The position numbers and the translations under genes were made by a program. A stretch of 5,109 nucleotides of DNA, from NCBI GenBank assembly GCA_903924445.1, contig CAIYBQ010000369.1:1-5109 (forward strand). Direction: 5' to 3'. The notes beneath the pieces are model-generated. The model was not told the DNA's origin, searched no databases, and saw only the letters and a program-made list of their open reading frames with translations. This DNA is from an uncultured Armatimonadota bacterium. GTDB lineage: Bacteria > Armatimonadota > Armatimonadia > Armatimonadales > Armatimonadaceae. Of this stretch, positions 1 to 5,109 are shown one piece after another. Positions within the stretch are counted from its first letter, which is position 1, and each line of letters starts with the position of its first letter.

Positions 1-11
1 CGGAACGACAT
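1..11 (-). CDS. 5' end of an unidentified minus-strand gene (partial)
   Basis: Only the first three codons (M-S-F) and part of a fourth are in the window, so no function can be given. The start is supported by context: an ATG at 11-9 on the minus strand is preceded by GGAGT at 23-19 with an 8-nt spacer, an ideal Shine-Dalgarno arrangement. It lies 63 nt downstream of the aroQ stop in the same direction, so it could be cotranscribed with aroQ or use its own promoter in that gap, where a palindrome and a -10-like box are found. The reading frame cannot be tested without sequence to the left. Confidence 0.45.
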
Positions 12-18
12 AGTGATT

Positions 19-23
19 ACTCC
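19..23 (-). promoter_or_regulatory. Ribosome binding site of the left-edge gene
   Basis: GGAGT on the minus strand lies 7-8 nt from the ATG at 11-9. It is the main evidence that a gene starts at the left edge. Confidence 0.45.
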
Positions 24-31
24 AAGGATAG

Positions 32-37
32 ATTTTA
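32..37 (-). promoter_or_regulatory. Candidate -10 box for the left-edge gene
   Basis: TAAAAT on the minus strand matches TATAAT at five of six positions. It would place transcription start near 25, about 14 nt before the ATG, leaving room for the GGAG site. No good -35 hexamer is found at 16-18 bp upstream; that space is partly filled by the palindrome at 48-62. This is an A+T-rich patch in otherwise G+C-richer DNA, so chance is possible. Confidence 0.3.
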
Positions 38-47
38 TTGAAAATGC

Positions 48-62
48 GTACCAAGTTGGTAC
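48..62. promoter_or_regulatory. 15-bp perfect palindrome, candidate operator
   Basis: GTACCAA-G-TTGGTAC is a perfect inverted repeat with 7-bp arms around one central base. It lies in the short gap between the aroQ stop and the left-edge gene, just upstream of a -10-like box, where a repressor of that gene would bind. An outer ATGC/GCAT pair, offset by three bases, extends the dyad. It might instead form a small stem (5 bp with a 5-nt loop) followed by TTTT on the minus strand, giving a weak terminator for aroQ. The one-base centre and short stem favour a protein-binding site. The regulator is unknown. Confidence 0.4.
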
Positions 63-74
63 AGAGCATGATGT

Positions 75-542
75 TTAGAAGCGGCCTTCATCCACGAGGC
101 GCTTCGCGGCATTGATTGCCAATAGATACGAATGTGGGCCGAAACCGGAAATCTGACCCGTGACGACCGCTGCAAGATACGAAACATGCCGGTATGCCTC
201 GCGGGAATGCACATTGCTCAGGTGAACCTCAATCGTTGGAAGGCGAACGGAGCGAAGAGCATCTGCGATTGCAATGCTTGTGTGCGTATAGGCTCCTGCA
301 TTGATAACAATGGCATCCGCCCAGTCACGGGCATCGTGAATCTGGTCAATCAGGACACCTTCGTGGTTACTCTGCTCGATGCGGACTTCACAGCCAAGTC
401 GCTTTCCCTCCTGCACGATGAGCTCATTTAGCTCATAAAACGTTACGGAGCCATACACATCCGGTTCACGCATGCCCAAAAGGTTTAGGTTTGGCCCGTG
501 GATGACCAGGATTTTGATGGGCCCGGATGGGGAAAGCTGCAT
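75..542 (-). CDS. aroQ: Type II 3-dehydroquinate dehydratase
   Basis: A 155-residue protein that catalyses reversible trans-dehydration of 3-dehydroquinate to 3-dehydroshikimate in the cytosol, as a dodecamer in known family members. The reaction serves the shikimate pathway or quinate breakdown. Family motifs are intact and in order: GPNLNLLGMREPDVYG at residues 16-31, with the catalytic Arg25 and Tyr30 on the flexible lid; NAGAYTHTS at 81-89, with the substrate-binding Asn81; and EVHLSNVHSREAYRH at 105-119, with the active-site His107 and Arg118 region. Length is normal for the family (about 145-155). The ATG at 542 was chosen because it gives a standard N-terminus; the frame stays open further upstream, but that stretch runs into the divergent gene and has no homology. 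AGGAG at 558-554 is 11 nt away, slightly long. The gene diverges from two dehydrogenase genes. It could be the housekeeping or a catabolic copy; the neighbourhood favours catabolic, as inference. Confidence 0.95.
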   Translation of the reverse strand: MQLSPSGPIKILVIHGPNLNLLGMREPDVYGSVTFYELNELIVQEGKRLGCEVRIEQSNHEGVLIDQIHDARDWADAIVINAGAYTHTSIAIADALRSVRLPTIEVHLSNVHSREAYRHVSYLAAVVTGQISGFGPHSYLLAINAAKRLVDEGRF

Positions 543-553
543 TGATGTCACCG

Positions 554-558
554 CTCCT
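554..558 (-). promoter_or_regulatory. Ribosome binding site of aroQ
   Basis: AGGAG on the minus strand lies 11 nt upstream of the ATG at 542-540. An in-frame GTG at 551-549 is only 2 nt from it, too close to be used, so the site supports the ATG start. The spacing is longer than optimal. Confidence 0.5.
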
Positions 559-583
559 GATGCGCTGCGATGCTTTTTTGACC

Positions 584-609
584 TGCACACGGCAACTACG
601 CGGTGTGCA
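584..609. promoter_or_regulatory. 26-bp near-perfect palindrome, candidate operator in divergent region
   Basis: The arms TGCACACGGC (584-593) and GCGGTGTGCA (600-609) are complementary at nine of ten positions (the mismatch is 591/602) around the 6-nt spacer 594-599. It sits inside the 135-bp gap between divergently transcribed aroQ and the dehydrogenase operon, where a dimeric regulator of both could bind. It is not followed by a T-run on either strand, which argues against an intrinsic terminator. The perfect outer 7-bp arms with a 12-nt spacing would suit a LysR- or LacI/GntR-type protein, but no regulator gene is in the window and the family cannot be assigned. Confidence 0.55.
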
Positions 610-637
610 TCAATTCGCAGGGTTGAACTTTGCGCGT

Positions 638-643
638 AGTATA
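638..643 (-). promoter_or_regulatory. Candidate -10 box for aroQ
   Basis: TATACT on the minus strand matches TATAAT at five of six positions. The nearest -35-like hexamer (TTGTAT, 669-664) is 20 bp away, too far for a standard promoter. If used, the transcript would start near 631, and the palindrome at 584-609 would lie within its leader. Low support. Confidence 0.25.
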
Positions 644-664
644 TCGCCGCCAGCGTTCGGCAGA

Positions 665-670
665 TACAAT
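665..670 (+). promoter_or_regulatory. Candidate -10 box giving a leaderless dehydrogenase transcript
   Basis: TACAAT (five of six matches to TATAAT) ends 7 nt before the ATG at 678, so transcription would begin at or next to the A of that start codon. No purine-rich ribosome binding site precedes the ATG, consistent with leaderless translation. The -35 position holds no recognisable hexamer. A weaker alternative is TTCGCA (614-619) with TAGTAT (637-642), 17 bp apart, giving a leader of about 30 nt. Confidence 0.35.
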
Positions 671-677
671 CATCGGC

Positions 678-1661
678 ATGAATGGACCGACCTTGAAGGT
701 AGCAATTATCGGCGCCGGTGTGATGGGGCAGCAGCATGCCCGCTCATGGACACAGGTGCCCTATGCCACTGTTACCACCATCTGTGACTTCAACCATGAT
801 GCCGCAAATAAGCTGGCAACTGAGTTCCATGCGGTGGCGACCGCTAGTATCGATTCTGTGCTCGCATCCGATGTTGATGTCGTAAGCGTCTGCATCCCCA
901 CCTGCTTCCACACTGACACCGCGGTGAAGGTTTTGGAATCTGGCAAGCATTTGCTCCTCGAAAAGCCGATGGCCCTTACGGTCGAAGATTGTCACACAAT
1001 CGAGGCTGCAGCCGAGGCATCCGGTAAGCTTCTCACCATCGGACAGGTTGTCCGCTTCTTCCCCGAGTATGAGAATGCTAAGCGCGCCGTCGATGCTGGT
1101 GCCGTTGGAACGCCGGCTGTTGTGCGCTGCCGCCGCGGAGGGATTTTTCCGCTTTGGGGCACGTGGTTCCACGATGTCAACAAGTCTGGCGGAGCCATTT
1201 ACGATGTCGGTATCCACGAGATTGACTGGTTGCTTTGGCTCTTTGGCCCTGTCGAGCGGGTCTATGCCCGTTCCCTTACCGAATCGCTTGGCGAGGACTG
1301 CAAGCAGGACTTTGCGCTCGTGACTTTGCGCCACAAGAGCGGTGTCATCTCGCACATGGAAGCCTGCTGGGCGGATCCAGTGGTTTCGTACAACGCATTT
1401 GAAATCGCGGGGGATGGCGGCTTGCTGACCCACGATTCGCGAAATAACGCGACGTTGTTTATCTCGACGGCCGAGAAGCAGGAAGCGATGTCGCCCCTTG
1501 CAGATGCCGATGAGCCATACAACAAGCAGATCGCCGCATTTGCAAAGTCGATTGTCGACGGGACGCCACTTGCGGTGACGGGCGCGGATGGCCGTGCGGC
1601 CATTGCCGTCGCTGCTGCCGCTCTCGAATCATCCCGCACACGAAAGGTGGTCACTCTGTGA
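678..1661 (+). CDS. Gfo/Idh/MocA-family NAD(P)-dependent oxidoreductase (first of a pair)
   Basis: A 327-residue cytosolic dehydrogenase expected to oxidise or reduce a hydroxyl/keto group of a sugar, cyclitol or related polyol. The N-terminal Rossmann fold (about 1-125) has the dinucleotide motif GAGVMG at 12-17 and an acidic residue, Asp37, after the second strand, which usually indicates a preference for NAD over NADP. The family lysine is Lys96 in EKP (95-97). The C-terminal domain (about 126-327) carries GGAIYDVGIHEIDWL at 171-185, with Asp176 and His180 matching the catalytic Asp/His of inositol dehydrogenase-type enzymes. Length is typical. The ATG at 678 places the glycine motif ten residues in; a TTG at 630 in frame would add 16 residues without family resemblance. 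Its stop overlaps the next gene by 4 bp. The substrate cannot be read from sequence alone; myo-inositol-, glucoside- or quinate-like substrates are possible. Confidence 0.9.
   Translation: MNGPTLKVAIIGAGVMGQQHARSWTQVPYATVTTICDFNHDAANKLATEFHAVATASIDSVLASDVDVVSVCIPTCFHTDTAVKVLESGKHLLLEKPMALTVEDCHTIEAAAEASGKLLTIGQVVRFFPEYENAKRAVDAGAVGTPAVVRCRRGGIFPLWGTWFHDVNKSGGAIYDVGIHEIDWLLWLFGPVERVYARSLTESLGEDCKQDFALVTLRHKSGVISHMEACWADPVVSYNAFEIAGDGGLLTHDSRNNATLFISTAEKQEAMSPLADADEPYNKQIAAFAKSIVDGTPLAVTGADGRAAIAVAAAALESSRTRKVVTL
1643..1650 (+). promoter_or_regulatory. Ribosome binding site that decides the GTG start of the second dehydrogenase
   Basis: AAAGGTGG, close to the AAGGAGG consensus, ends 7 nt before the GTG at 1658. 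It lies inside the last codons of the preceding gene and supports the rarer GTG start. Confidence 0.7.
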
Positions 1662-2650
1662 AAAACATCGTTCTACTTTCATCCGCCCACCTCCACGCCG
1701 ATGCGTATATCCACGAGCTGAGCACCGTCTCCGATGCCCGCATCGTCGGTGTGTATGACAACGACCCGGCACGCGCTGAGGCCGCTGGAACCCGCTACGG
1801 AATCCCCGTCTTCCTGGCCCTTGATGCAGCACTTGACGCATCCGATGCGGCCATCATCTGCAGCGAAAACATCCATCATGAAATGTTCGCCTTGGAAGCA
1901 ATCAAGGCTGGCAAGCATGTTCTCTGTGAGAAGCCGCTGGCGACAACGCCTGAGGCAGCGCTTCGGATGGTTAATGCCGCAGATACCGCAGGTGTTCTCC
2001 TTATGACGGCATTCCCGTGCCGTTTTAGTCCGGCTTATCAGCAGTTCAAGCAGCTGGTGAACAGCGGAGCCATTGGGGATCTACGTGCACTGCGCGGAAC
2101 CAACCAGGGGATGTGTCCAGGTGGCTGGTTTGTGCAGAAGGAACTCTCGGGCGGCGGCGCTGTGACAGATCACACCGTGCACGTGACCGACCTGTTGCGC
2201 GACCTTACGGGGTCTGAAGTCGAGAGTGTTTATTGTGAGCTTGGCAATGGCCTGCTTCACGGCGACTTCGAAGACACGGGAGTGGTTACGCTTGAGTTCG
2301 AGAAGGATGTCTTTGCGACTCTCGATGCAAGCTGGAGCCGTCCGAAGTCATTTACGACGTGGGGGAATGTCACCCTTTATGCTGTCGGGAGCAAGGGCAC
2401 GCTCGAGATGGACATGTTCAACCAGGAAGGGATGCTCTACAGCGACATCAAGGGCAAAGTGGGCGTCCAAAACTGGGGCTCATCGATTGATCGTGGGATG
2501 GTCGCAGCATTTGTAGAGAGCCTTCTCAGCGGAACGCTGCATGAAAAGGCTGCAAGCGGCACCGATGGCCTGCGCGCCGTCGAAGTGGTGGAAGCGGCTT
2601 ATGCAAGTACCATCGCGCTGCAGCCAGCCAAGGTGAACCACCGCACCTGA
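1658..2650 (+). CDS. Gfo/Idh/MocA-family oxidoreductase with atypical N-terminal loop (second of a pair)
   Basis: A 330-residue protein of the same superfamily as its neighbour but clearly divergent from it. The catalytic framework is kept: Lys92 in CEKPL (90-94), and GGGAVTDHTVHVTDLL at 165-180 with Asp171 and His175. Asp34 follows the second strand of the Rossmann fold. In place of the usual GxGxxG nucleotide loop it has SSAHLHAD (8-15), a His-containing variant that I recall from a MocA subgroup, so cofactor binding may differ. It starts with GTG overlapping the upstream TGA (GTGA), with a strong ribosome binding site, implying translational coupling and a shared pathway or complex. The pair may perform successive oxidations, or an oxidation and a re-reduction at another position. 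Substrate unknown. A terminator follows 26 nt after the stop. Confidence 0.88.
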   Translation: MKNIVLLSSAHLHADAYIHELSTVSDARIVGVYDNDPARAEAAGTRYGIPVFLALDAALDASDAAIICSENIHHEMFALEAIKAGKHVLCEKPLATTPEAALRMVNAADTAGVLLMTAFPCRFSPAYQQFKQLVNSGAIGDLRALRGTNQGMCPGGWFVQKELSGGGAVTDHTVHVTDLLRDLTGSEVESVYCELGNGLLHGDFEDTGVVTLEFEKDVFATLDASWSRPKSFTTWGNVTLYAVGSKGTLEMDMFNQEGMLYSDIKGKVGVQNWGSSIDRGMVAAFVESLLSGTLHEKAASGTDGLRAVEVVEAAYASTIALQPAKVNHRT

Positions 2651-2676
2651 TGTAAAACTGACTAGCAGTTACGAAG

Positions 2677-2711
2677 AAACCCCGCATGGCTTGCTTGCCG
2701 CGCGGGGTTTT
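2677..2711. terminator. Intrinsic terminator between convergent operons, probably bidirectional
   Basis: AAACCCCGC (2677-2685) pairs perfectly with GCGGGGTTT (2702-2710), and an inner GGC/GCC pair (2688-2690 with 2697-2699) closes a 6-nt loop. TTTT follows the G-run on the plus strand and TTTCTT on the minus strand. It lies between the stop of the second dehydrogenase (2650) and the stop of the permease (2738), which converge here, so it can end both transcripts; it looks stronger for the plus strand. Confidence 0.9.
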
Positions 2712-2737
2712 ATGTTTCTAATCCAATGTGTGGCTCT

Positions 2738-3685
2738 CTAAGCGCGGTTCTTCCACCGGTCCAGCAGGACTGCGACGAGCAGGACGCCGCCACTCGTGAC
2801 CAGCTGCCAGAAGGCATCGATGTTCTGAAGGCTCATCGCATTCTGCAGGATGCCCATGATTAGCACACCAACGACAACACCCTGGATGCGGGCGATGCCA
2901 CCCGTGAGCGAAACGCCACCCAGGACGCAGCCACTGATTGCTTGAAGCTCAAGGCCCTGTGCCGCATTCGGCTGACCGCTTGAAACACGGCTTGCTGCAA
3001 GCACACCAGCGAGGGCAGCGACCATCCCCTGCAGCAAAAAGATGCCAATCTTGGTCTTCGTGACCGAGATTCCCGCGAGGCGTGCGGCTTCTTTGTTTCC
3101 GCCAACGGCAAGCGTGTTACGGCCAAAGGTCGTGCGGTTCAGGATGATGCCAAACACGACAAAGATAATCGCCATCACCCAAACAGGGGATTGTAGCGAA
3201 AGCGGCGGTACTCCGATGGGAATCAACAGCTTTGCTTTGCCTAGGCCGCCGAATGCCTCGTTCGAGATACCGATTGAGCTACCCTTTGTGATCAGGAGCG
3301 CGGCTCCGCGCACGACCTGCTGCATCGCAAGCGTTGCAATCAGCGGGTTGATCTGGAACTGCGCGATTACGATTCCATTGACCGAACCAATAAAGGCTCC
3401 GAGTGCGAGTGGAATGACGACGGCTAGGAAGATATTGCCTGTTGCGTTGATGACAATCGCTGAAACTACACCCGCGAGCGCGAGCGTGCTACCAATCGAA
3501 AGGTCAAAGTCTCCAGCCGCAAGACAGAGCATCATGGTACACGCGACCATCCCGATGGTGGAGATACTCATCAGGAGCGCCGTGATGTTGTTGGTACTTG
3601 CAAAGTGGGGGACAAAAATCGCACAGAGGAGGATCATGATCACGCAGACCAGGCCCATTCCTCCCTTTTCTAGCAAACGCTTCAT
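2738..3685 (-). CDS. araH: AraH-like monosaccharide ABC transporter permease
   Basis: A 315-residue inner-membrane subunit of a CUT2-class (ribose/arabinose/xylose type) ABC importer; it should form the translocation pore as a dimer with the ATPase encoded upstream. By eye there are nine to ten hydrophobic segments, about 10-28, 34-56, 64-80, 85-109, 116-134, 165-183, 211-231, 246-260, 267-283 and 294-309. GDFDLSIGS (58-66) and the cytoplasmic coupling stretch GGNKEAARLAGI (195-206) are hallmarks of the family. The sequence runs close to what I recall of E. coli AraH, including SGQP (236-239) and CVLGGVSL (253-260). The ATG at 3685 was chosen: it overlaps the ATPase stop as ATGA and has AGAGGA 6 nt upstream. 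A 13-codon upstream extension overlaps the ATPase and is unlikely. L-arabinose specificity is not proven; a cyclitol or other sugar is possible. Confidence 0.9.
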   Translation of the reverse strand: MKRLLEKGGMGLVCVIMILLCAIFVPHFASTNNITALLMSISTIGMVACTMMLCLAAGDFDLSIGSTLALAGVVSAIVINATGNIFLAVVIPLALGAFIGSVNGIVIAQFQINPLIATLAMQQVVRGAALLITKGSSIGISNEAFGGLGKAKLLIPIGVPPLSLQSPVWVMAIIFVVFGIILNRTTFGRNTLAVGGNKEAARLAGISVTKTKIGIFLLQGMVAALAGVLAASRVSSGQPNAAQGLELQAISGCVLGGVSLTGGIARIQGVVVGVLIMGILQNAMSLQNIDAFWQLVTSGGVLLVAVLLDRWKNRA

Positions 3686-5103
3686 TGTGAATCCTCTGCC
3701 GACGGGAGCGCCGCCGCCAAACATCGCTCAGGAGTCGCTTCCGAGCGCGAAAACTCAGCCGAAATCCGATTGTTCCGCATCACATAGACACGGTCACAGG
3801 TTCCAAGGACTTCCGGGAGCTCACTCGAGACCATCAGGATGCCGATCCCATCGGCACCCAAGCGGTACAAAATGTCGTAAATTTCACGCTTCGCTCCGAC
3901 ATCGATGCCGCGAGTTGGCTCATCCAACAACATCACCTTAATGTCTTCGCTCAGCCAGCGGCCTAGAATCGCCTTTTGCTGATTTCCGCCGGAGAGGTTA
4001 CGAATTTCCTGCGTAAGGGATGGCGTCTTGACGCGCATCGCGGCCACCTGCTTTTCAGCATTCGCCTTTTCTTTGGCATCGTTTATCCAGATACCACCAA
4101 GGCCTGCATAAACCCGGCGGATGCTCAGGTTGATGTTTTCCGCGACGGAGCCCATCGGGATGATGCCTTCATGCTTGCGGTCTTCGGGGCAGAGGACGAT
4201 GCCATTTTGGATGCATTTGCGCGGCTCGGCGTAGATACGGTGGAGGAGCTCGCTGCGTCCAGCGCCGACGAGTCCAAACAGGCCGACAATCTCGCCTGCG
4301 CGAACCGTGACGCCTTCGTGCTCAAGGAGAACATCACCGGCAGGTCGCGGTGTGTAGCCATAAATGTCCGTGATGTCCCGGCCGACCATGTCTTTTACGA
4401 GCTGGTCGATACTGACATTTTCAAGAGACGAATACGTAACGACGTGCTGGCCATCGCGAAAGACGGTAGCGCCATCACAGATGCGTTTGATTTCATCCAT
4501 GCGGTGGCTGACATAGAGGACGACCTTGCCGGCGGCGCGCAGCTCGGCAATACGGTCAAACAAAGTGTCGGCTTCACGTGCAGAGAGGGAGCTGGTTGGT
4601 TCATCGAATGCGACAACGCGTGCATCCCTAACCAACGCCTTGGCGATCTCAACCATTTGCCGCTGCGCGAGCGAGAGGTCACCCAAGCGCGTTTCTGGAC
4701 GAACATCCAGCTTGATACGCGCGAGGGCTGCCTTTGTGTCAGCAGCCAGCTTTGCCTTGTCAACAATTCCAGACTTCGATGGAAGGGCGCCAAGGAAGAG
4801 GTTTTCGGCTACAGAGAGCTCATCCACAAGGTGGAGCTCCTGATAAATCACACCAATACCGGACTTTAGGGCATCCGCGGGAGTTTGGGGCGCATGCGGT
4901 TTGCCATCGATAGTGACGACACCCGATGTCGCAGCATGCACACCGGCAAGGATCTTAAGAAGTGTTGACTTGCCGGCGCCATTTTCGCCGCAGAGTGCAT
5001 GTACCGTCCCGGCAGGCACATCAAAGGTGATGTTTTGAAGTGCCTGCACACCCGGGAACGACTTGCTGATGTCCTGAATGGACAGACCACTTGAAATCGG
5101 CAT
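3682..5103 (-). CDS. araG: AraG-like double-domain sugar ABC transporter ATPase with a shortened second domain
   Basis: A 473-residue cytoplasmic ATPase that powers the permease. Domain 1 (about 6-245) has Walker A GENGAGKST (39-47), Q-loop YQEL (87-90), signature LSLAQRQ (143-149, Ala in place of the usual Gly), Walker B VVAFDEPT (163-170) and H-loop SH (199-200). Domain 2 (about 258-470) has the degenerate Walker A GLVGAGRSE (277-285) normal for this family, CPEDRK (305-310), signature LSGGNQQK (370-377), Walker B MLLDEPTRGID (391-401) and no switch His (SSELPE, 426-431), also normal. It resembles E. coli AraG more than RbsA. It is about 30 residues shorter than AraG (504), and the loss falls in two places in domain 2, around residues 260-268 and 291-294. 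An in-frame TAA directly upstream (5109-5107) makes the ATG at 5103 the earliest start. No frameshift or internal stop is seen. Substrate is inferred only from family. Confidence 0.92.
   Translation of the reverse strand: MPISSGLSIQDISKSFPGVQALQNITFDVPAGTVHALCGENGAGKSTLLKILAGVHAATSGVVTIDGKPHAPQTPADALKSGIGVIYQELHLVDELSVAENLFLGALPSKSGIVDKAKLAADTKAALARIKLDVRPETRLGDLSLAQRQMVEIAKALVRDARVVAFDEPTSSLSAREADTLFDRIAELRAAGKVVLYVSHRMDEIKRICDGATVFRDGQHVVTYSSLENVSIDQLVKDMVGRDITDIYGYTPRPAGDVLLEHEGVTVRAGEIVGLFGLVGAGRSELLHRIYAEPRKCIQNGIVLCPEDRKHEGIIPMGSVAENINLSIRRVYAGLGGIWINDAKEKANAEKQVAAMRVKTPSLTQEIRNLSGGNQQKAILGRWLSEDIKVMLLDEPTRGIDVGAKREIYDILYRLGADGIGILMVSSELPEVLGTCDRVYVMRNNRISAEFSRSEATPERCLAAALPSAEDSQ
3692..3697 (-). 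promoter_or_regulatory. Ribosome binding site of the permease
   Basis: AGAGGA on the minus strand lies 6 nt before the ATG at 3685. It sits inside the 3' end of the ATPase gene and supports this start over the upstream in-frame ATG at 3724. Confidence 0.65.
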
Positions 5104-5109
5104 GTTTTA

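Noticed and set aside
132..431. 99-codon plus-strand open frame opposite aroQ
   Set aside because: No domain seen and complete overlap with the conserved aroQ coding sequence.
571..578. T-run (gcttttttga) beside the 584-609 palindrome as part of an intrinsic terminator
   Set aside because: On the plus strand the T-run precedes the hairpin, and on the minus strand it reads as A-run after the hairpin, so the arrangement is wrong for termination on both strands.
630..677. TTG start adding 16 residues to the first dehydrogenase
   Set aside because: The added residues do not resemble the family, which normally begins a few residues before the GxGxxG motif; no ribosome binding site supports it.
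543..737. Longer aroQ reading frame with 65 extra N-terminal residues
   Set aside because: The extension runs across the divergent promoter region and into the start of the opposite-strand dehydrogenase, has no family resemblance, and the ATG at 542 gives the standard N-terminus.
744..1433. 229-codon open frame antisense to the first dehydrogenase
   Set aside because: No recognisable domain; it lies wholly opposite a gene with intact family motifs and is explained by codon bias.
3686..3724. 13-residue N-terminal extension of the permease
   Set aside because: It overlaps the ATPase gene by 43 bp, whereas the ATG at 3685 has a good ribosome binding site and a classical ATGA overlap.
3042..3941. 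299-codon plus-strand open frame opposite the permease and ATPase
   Set aside because: The translation is low-complexity and matches no family I know; it spans the end of one real gene and the start of another on the opposite strand, as shadows do.
3976..4869. 297-codon plus-strand open frame opposite the ATPase
   Set aside because: No domain, no ribosome binding site and complete overlap with a well-supported ATPase gene.
1..5109. CRISPR arrays, tRNA/rRNA genes, insertion sequences or phage genes
   Set aside because: No direct-repeat/spacer pattern, cloverleaf-like sequence, transposase motif or terminal inverted repeat was seen; almost all the window is covered by metabolic and transport genes.

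Overview
This is a bacterial metabolic locus of moderate G+C (mid-50s percent by eye), densely coded, with few intergenic bases. The taxon cannot be fixed from the window. AAG, CAG and GAG codons are preferred, and one gene may be read from a leaderless transcript; that would suit several lineages, Actinomycetota among them, but proves none.

Layout. At the left edge a minus-strand gene begins (ribosome binding site plus ATG at 11-9) and runs out of the window. It is preceded by a 15-bp palindrome and a candidate -10 box. Next, on the minus strand, is a complete type II 3-dehydroquinate dehydratase (aroQ, 75-542). A 135-bp divergent intergenic region holding a 26-bp near-palindrome (584-609) separates aroQ from a plus-strand pair of Gfo/Idh/MocA-family NAD(P)-dependent dehydrogenases (678-1661 and 1658-2650). 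The pair is coupled by a 4-bp GTGA overlap. A strong hairpin terminator (2677-2711) closes this operon and probably also the convergent one. From the right edge a minus-strand operon encodes an AraG-like double-domain ABC ATPase (5103-3682) and an AraH-like permease (3685-2738), coupled by a 4-bp ATGA overlap. The periplasmic or lipoprotein substrate-binding protein expected for such a transporter is not in the window; it may lie just upstream, beyond 5109.

How the genes may work together. The transporter is of the pentose/monosaccharide (CUT2) class. Two MocA-type dehydrogenases beside a second-class dehydroquinase suggest uptake and oxidation of a sugar or cyclitol. Catabolism of quinate/shikimate-type or inositol-type carbocycles is a reasonable but unproven reading. 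The main oddities are two internal in-frame gaps in the second nucleotide-binding half of the AraG-like ATPase, loss of the classical glycine-rich dinucleotide motif in the second dehydrogenase, the two palindromes, and the lack of a ribosome binding site before the first dehydrogenase. Nothing in the window is clearly a new defence, mobile or RNA system.
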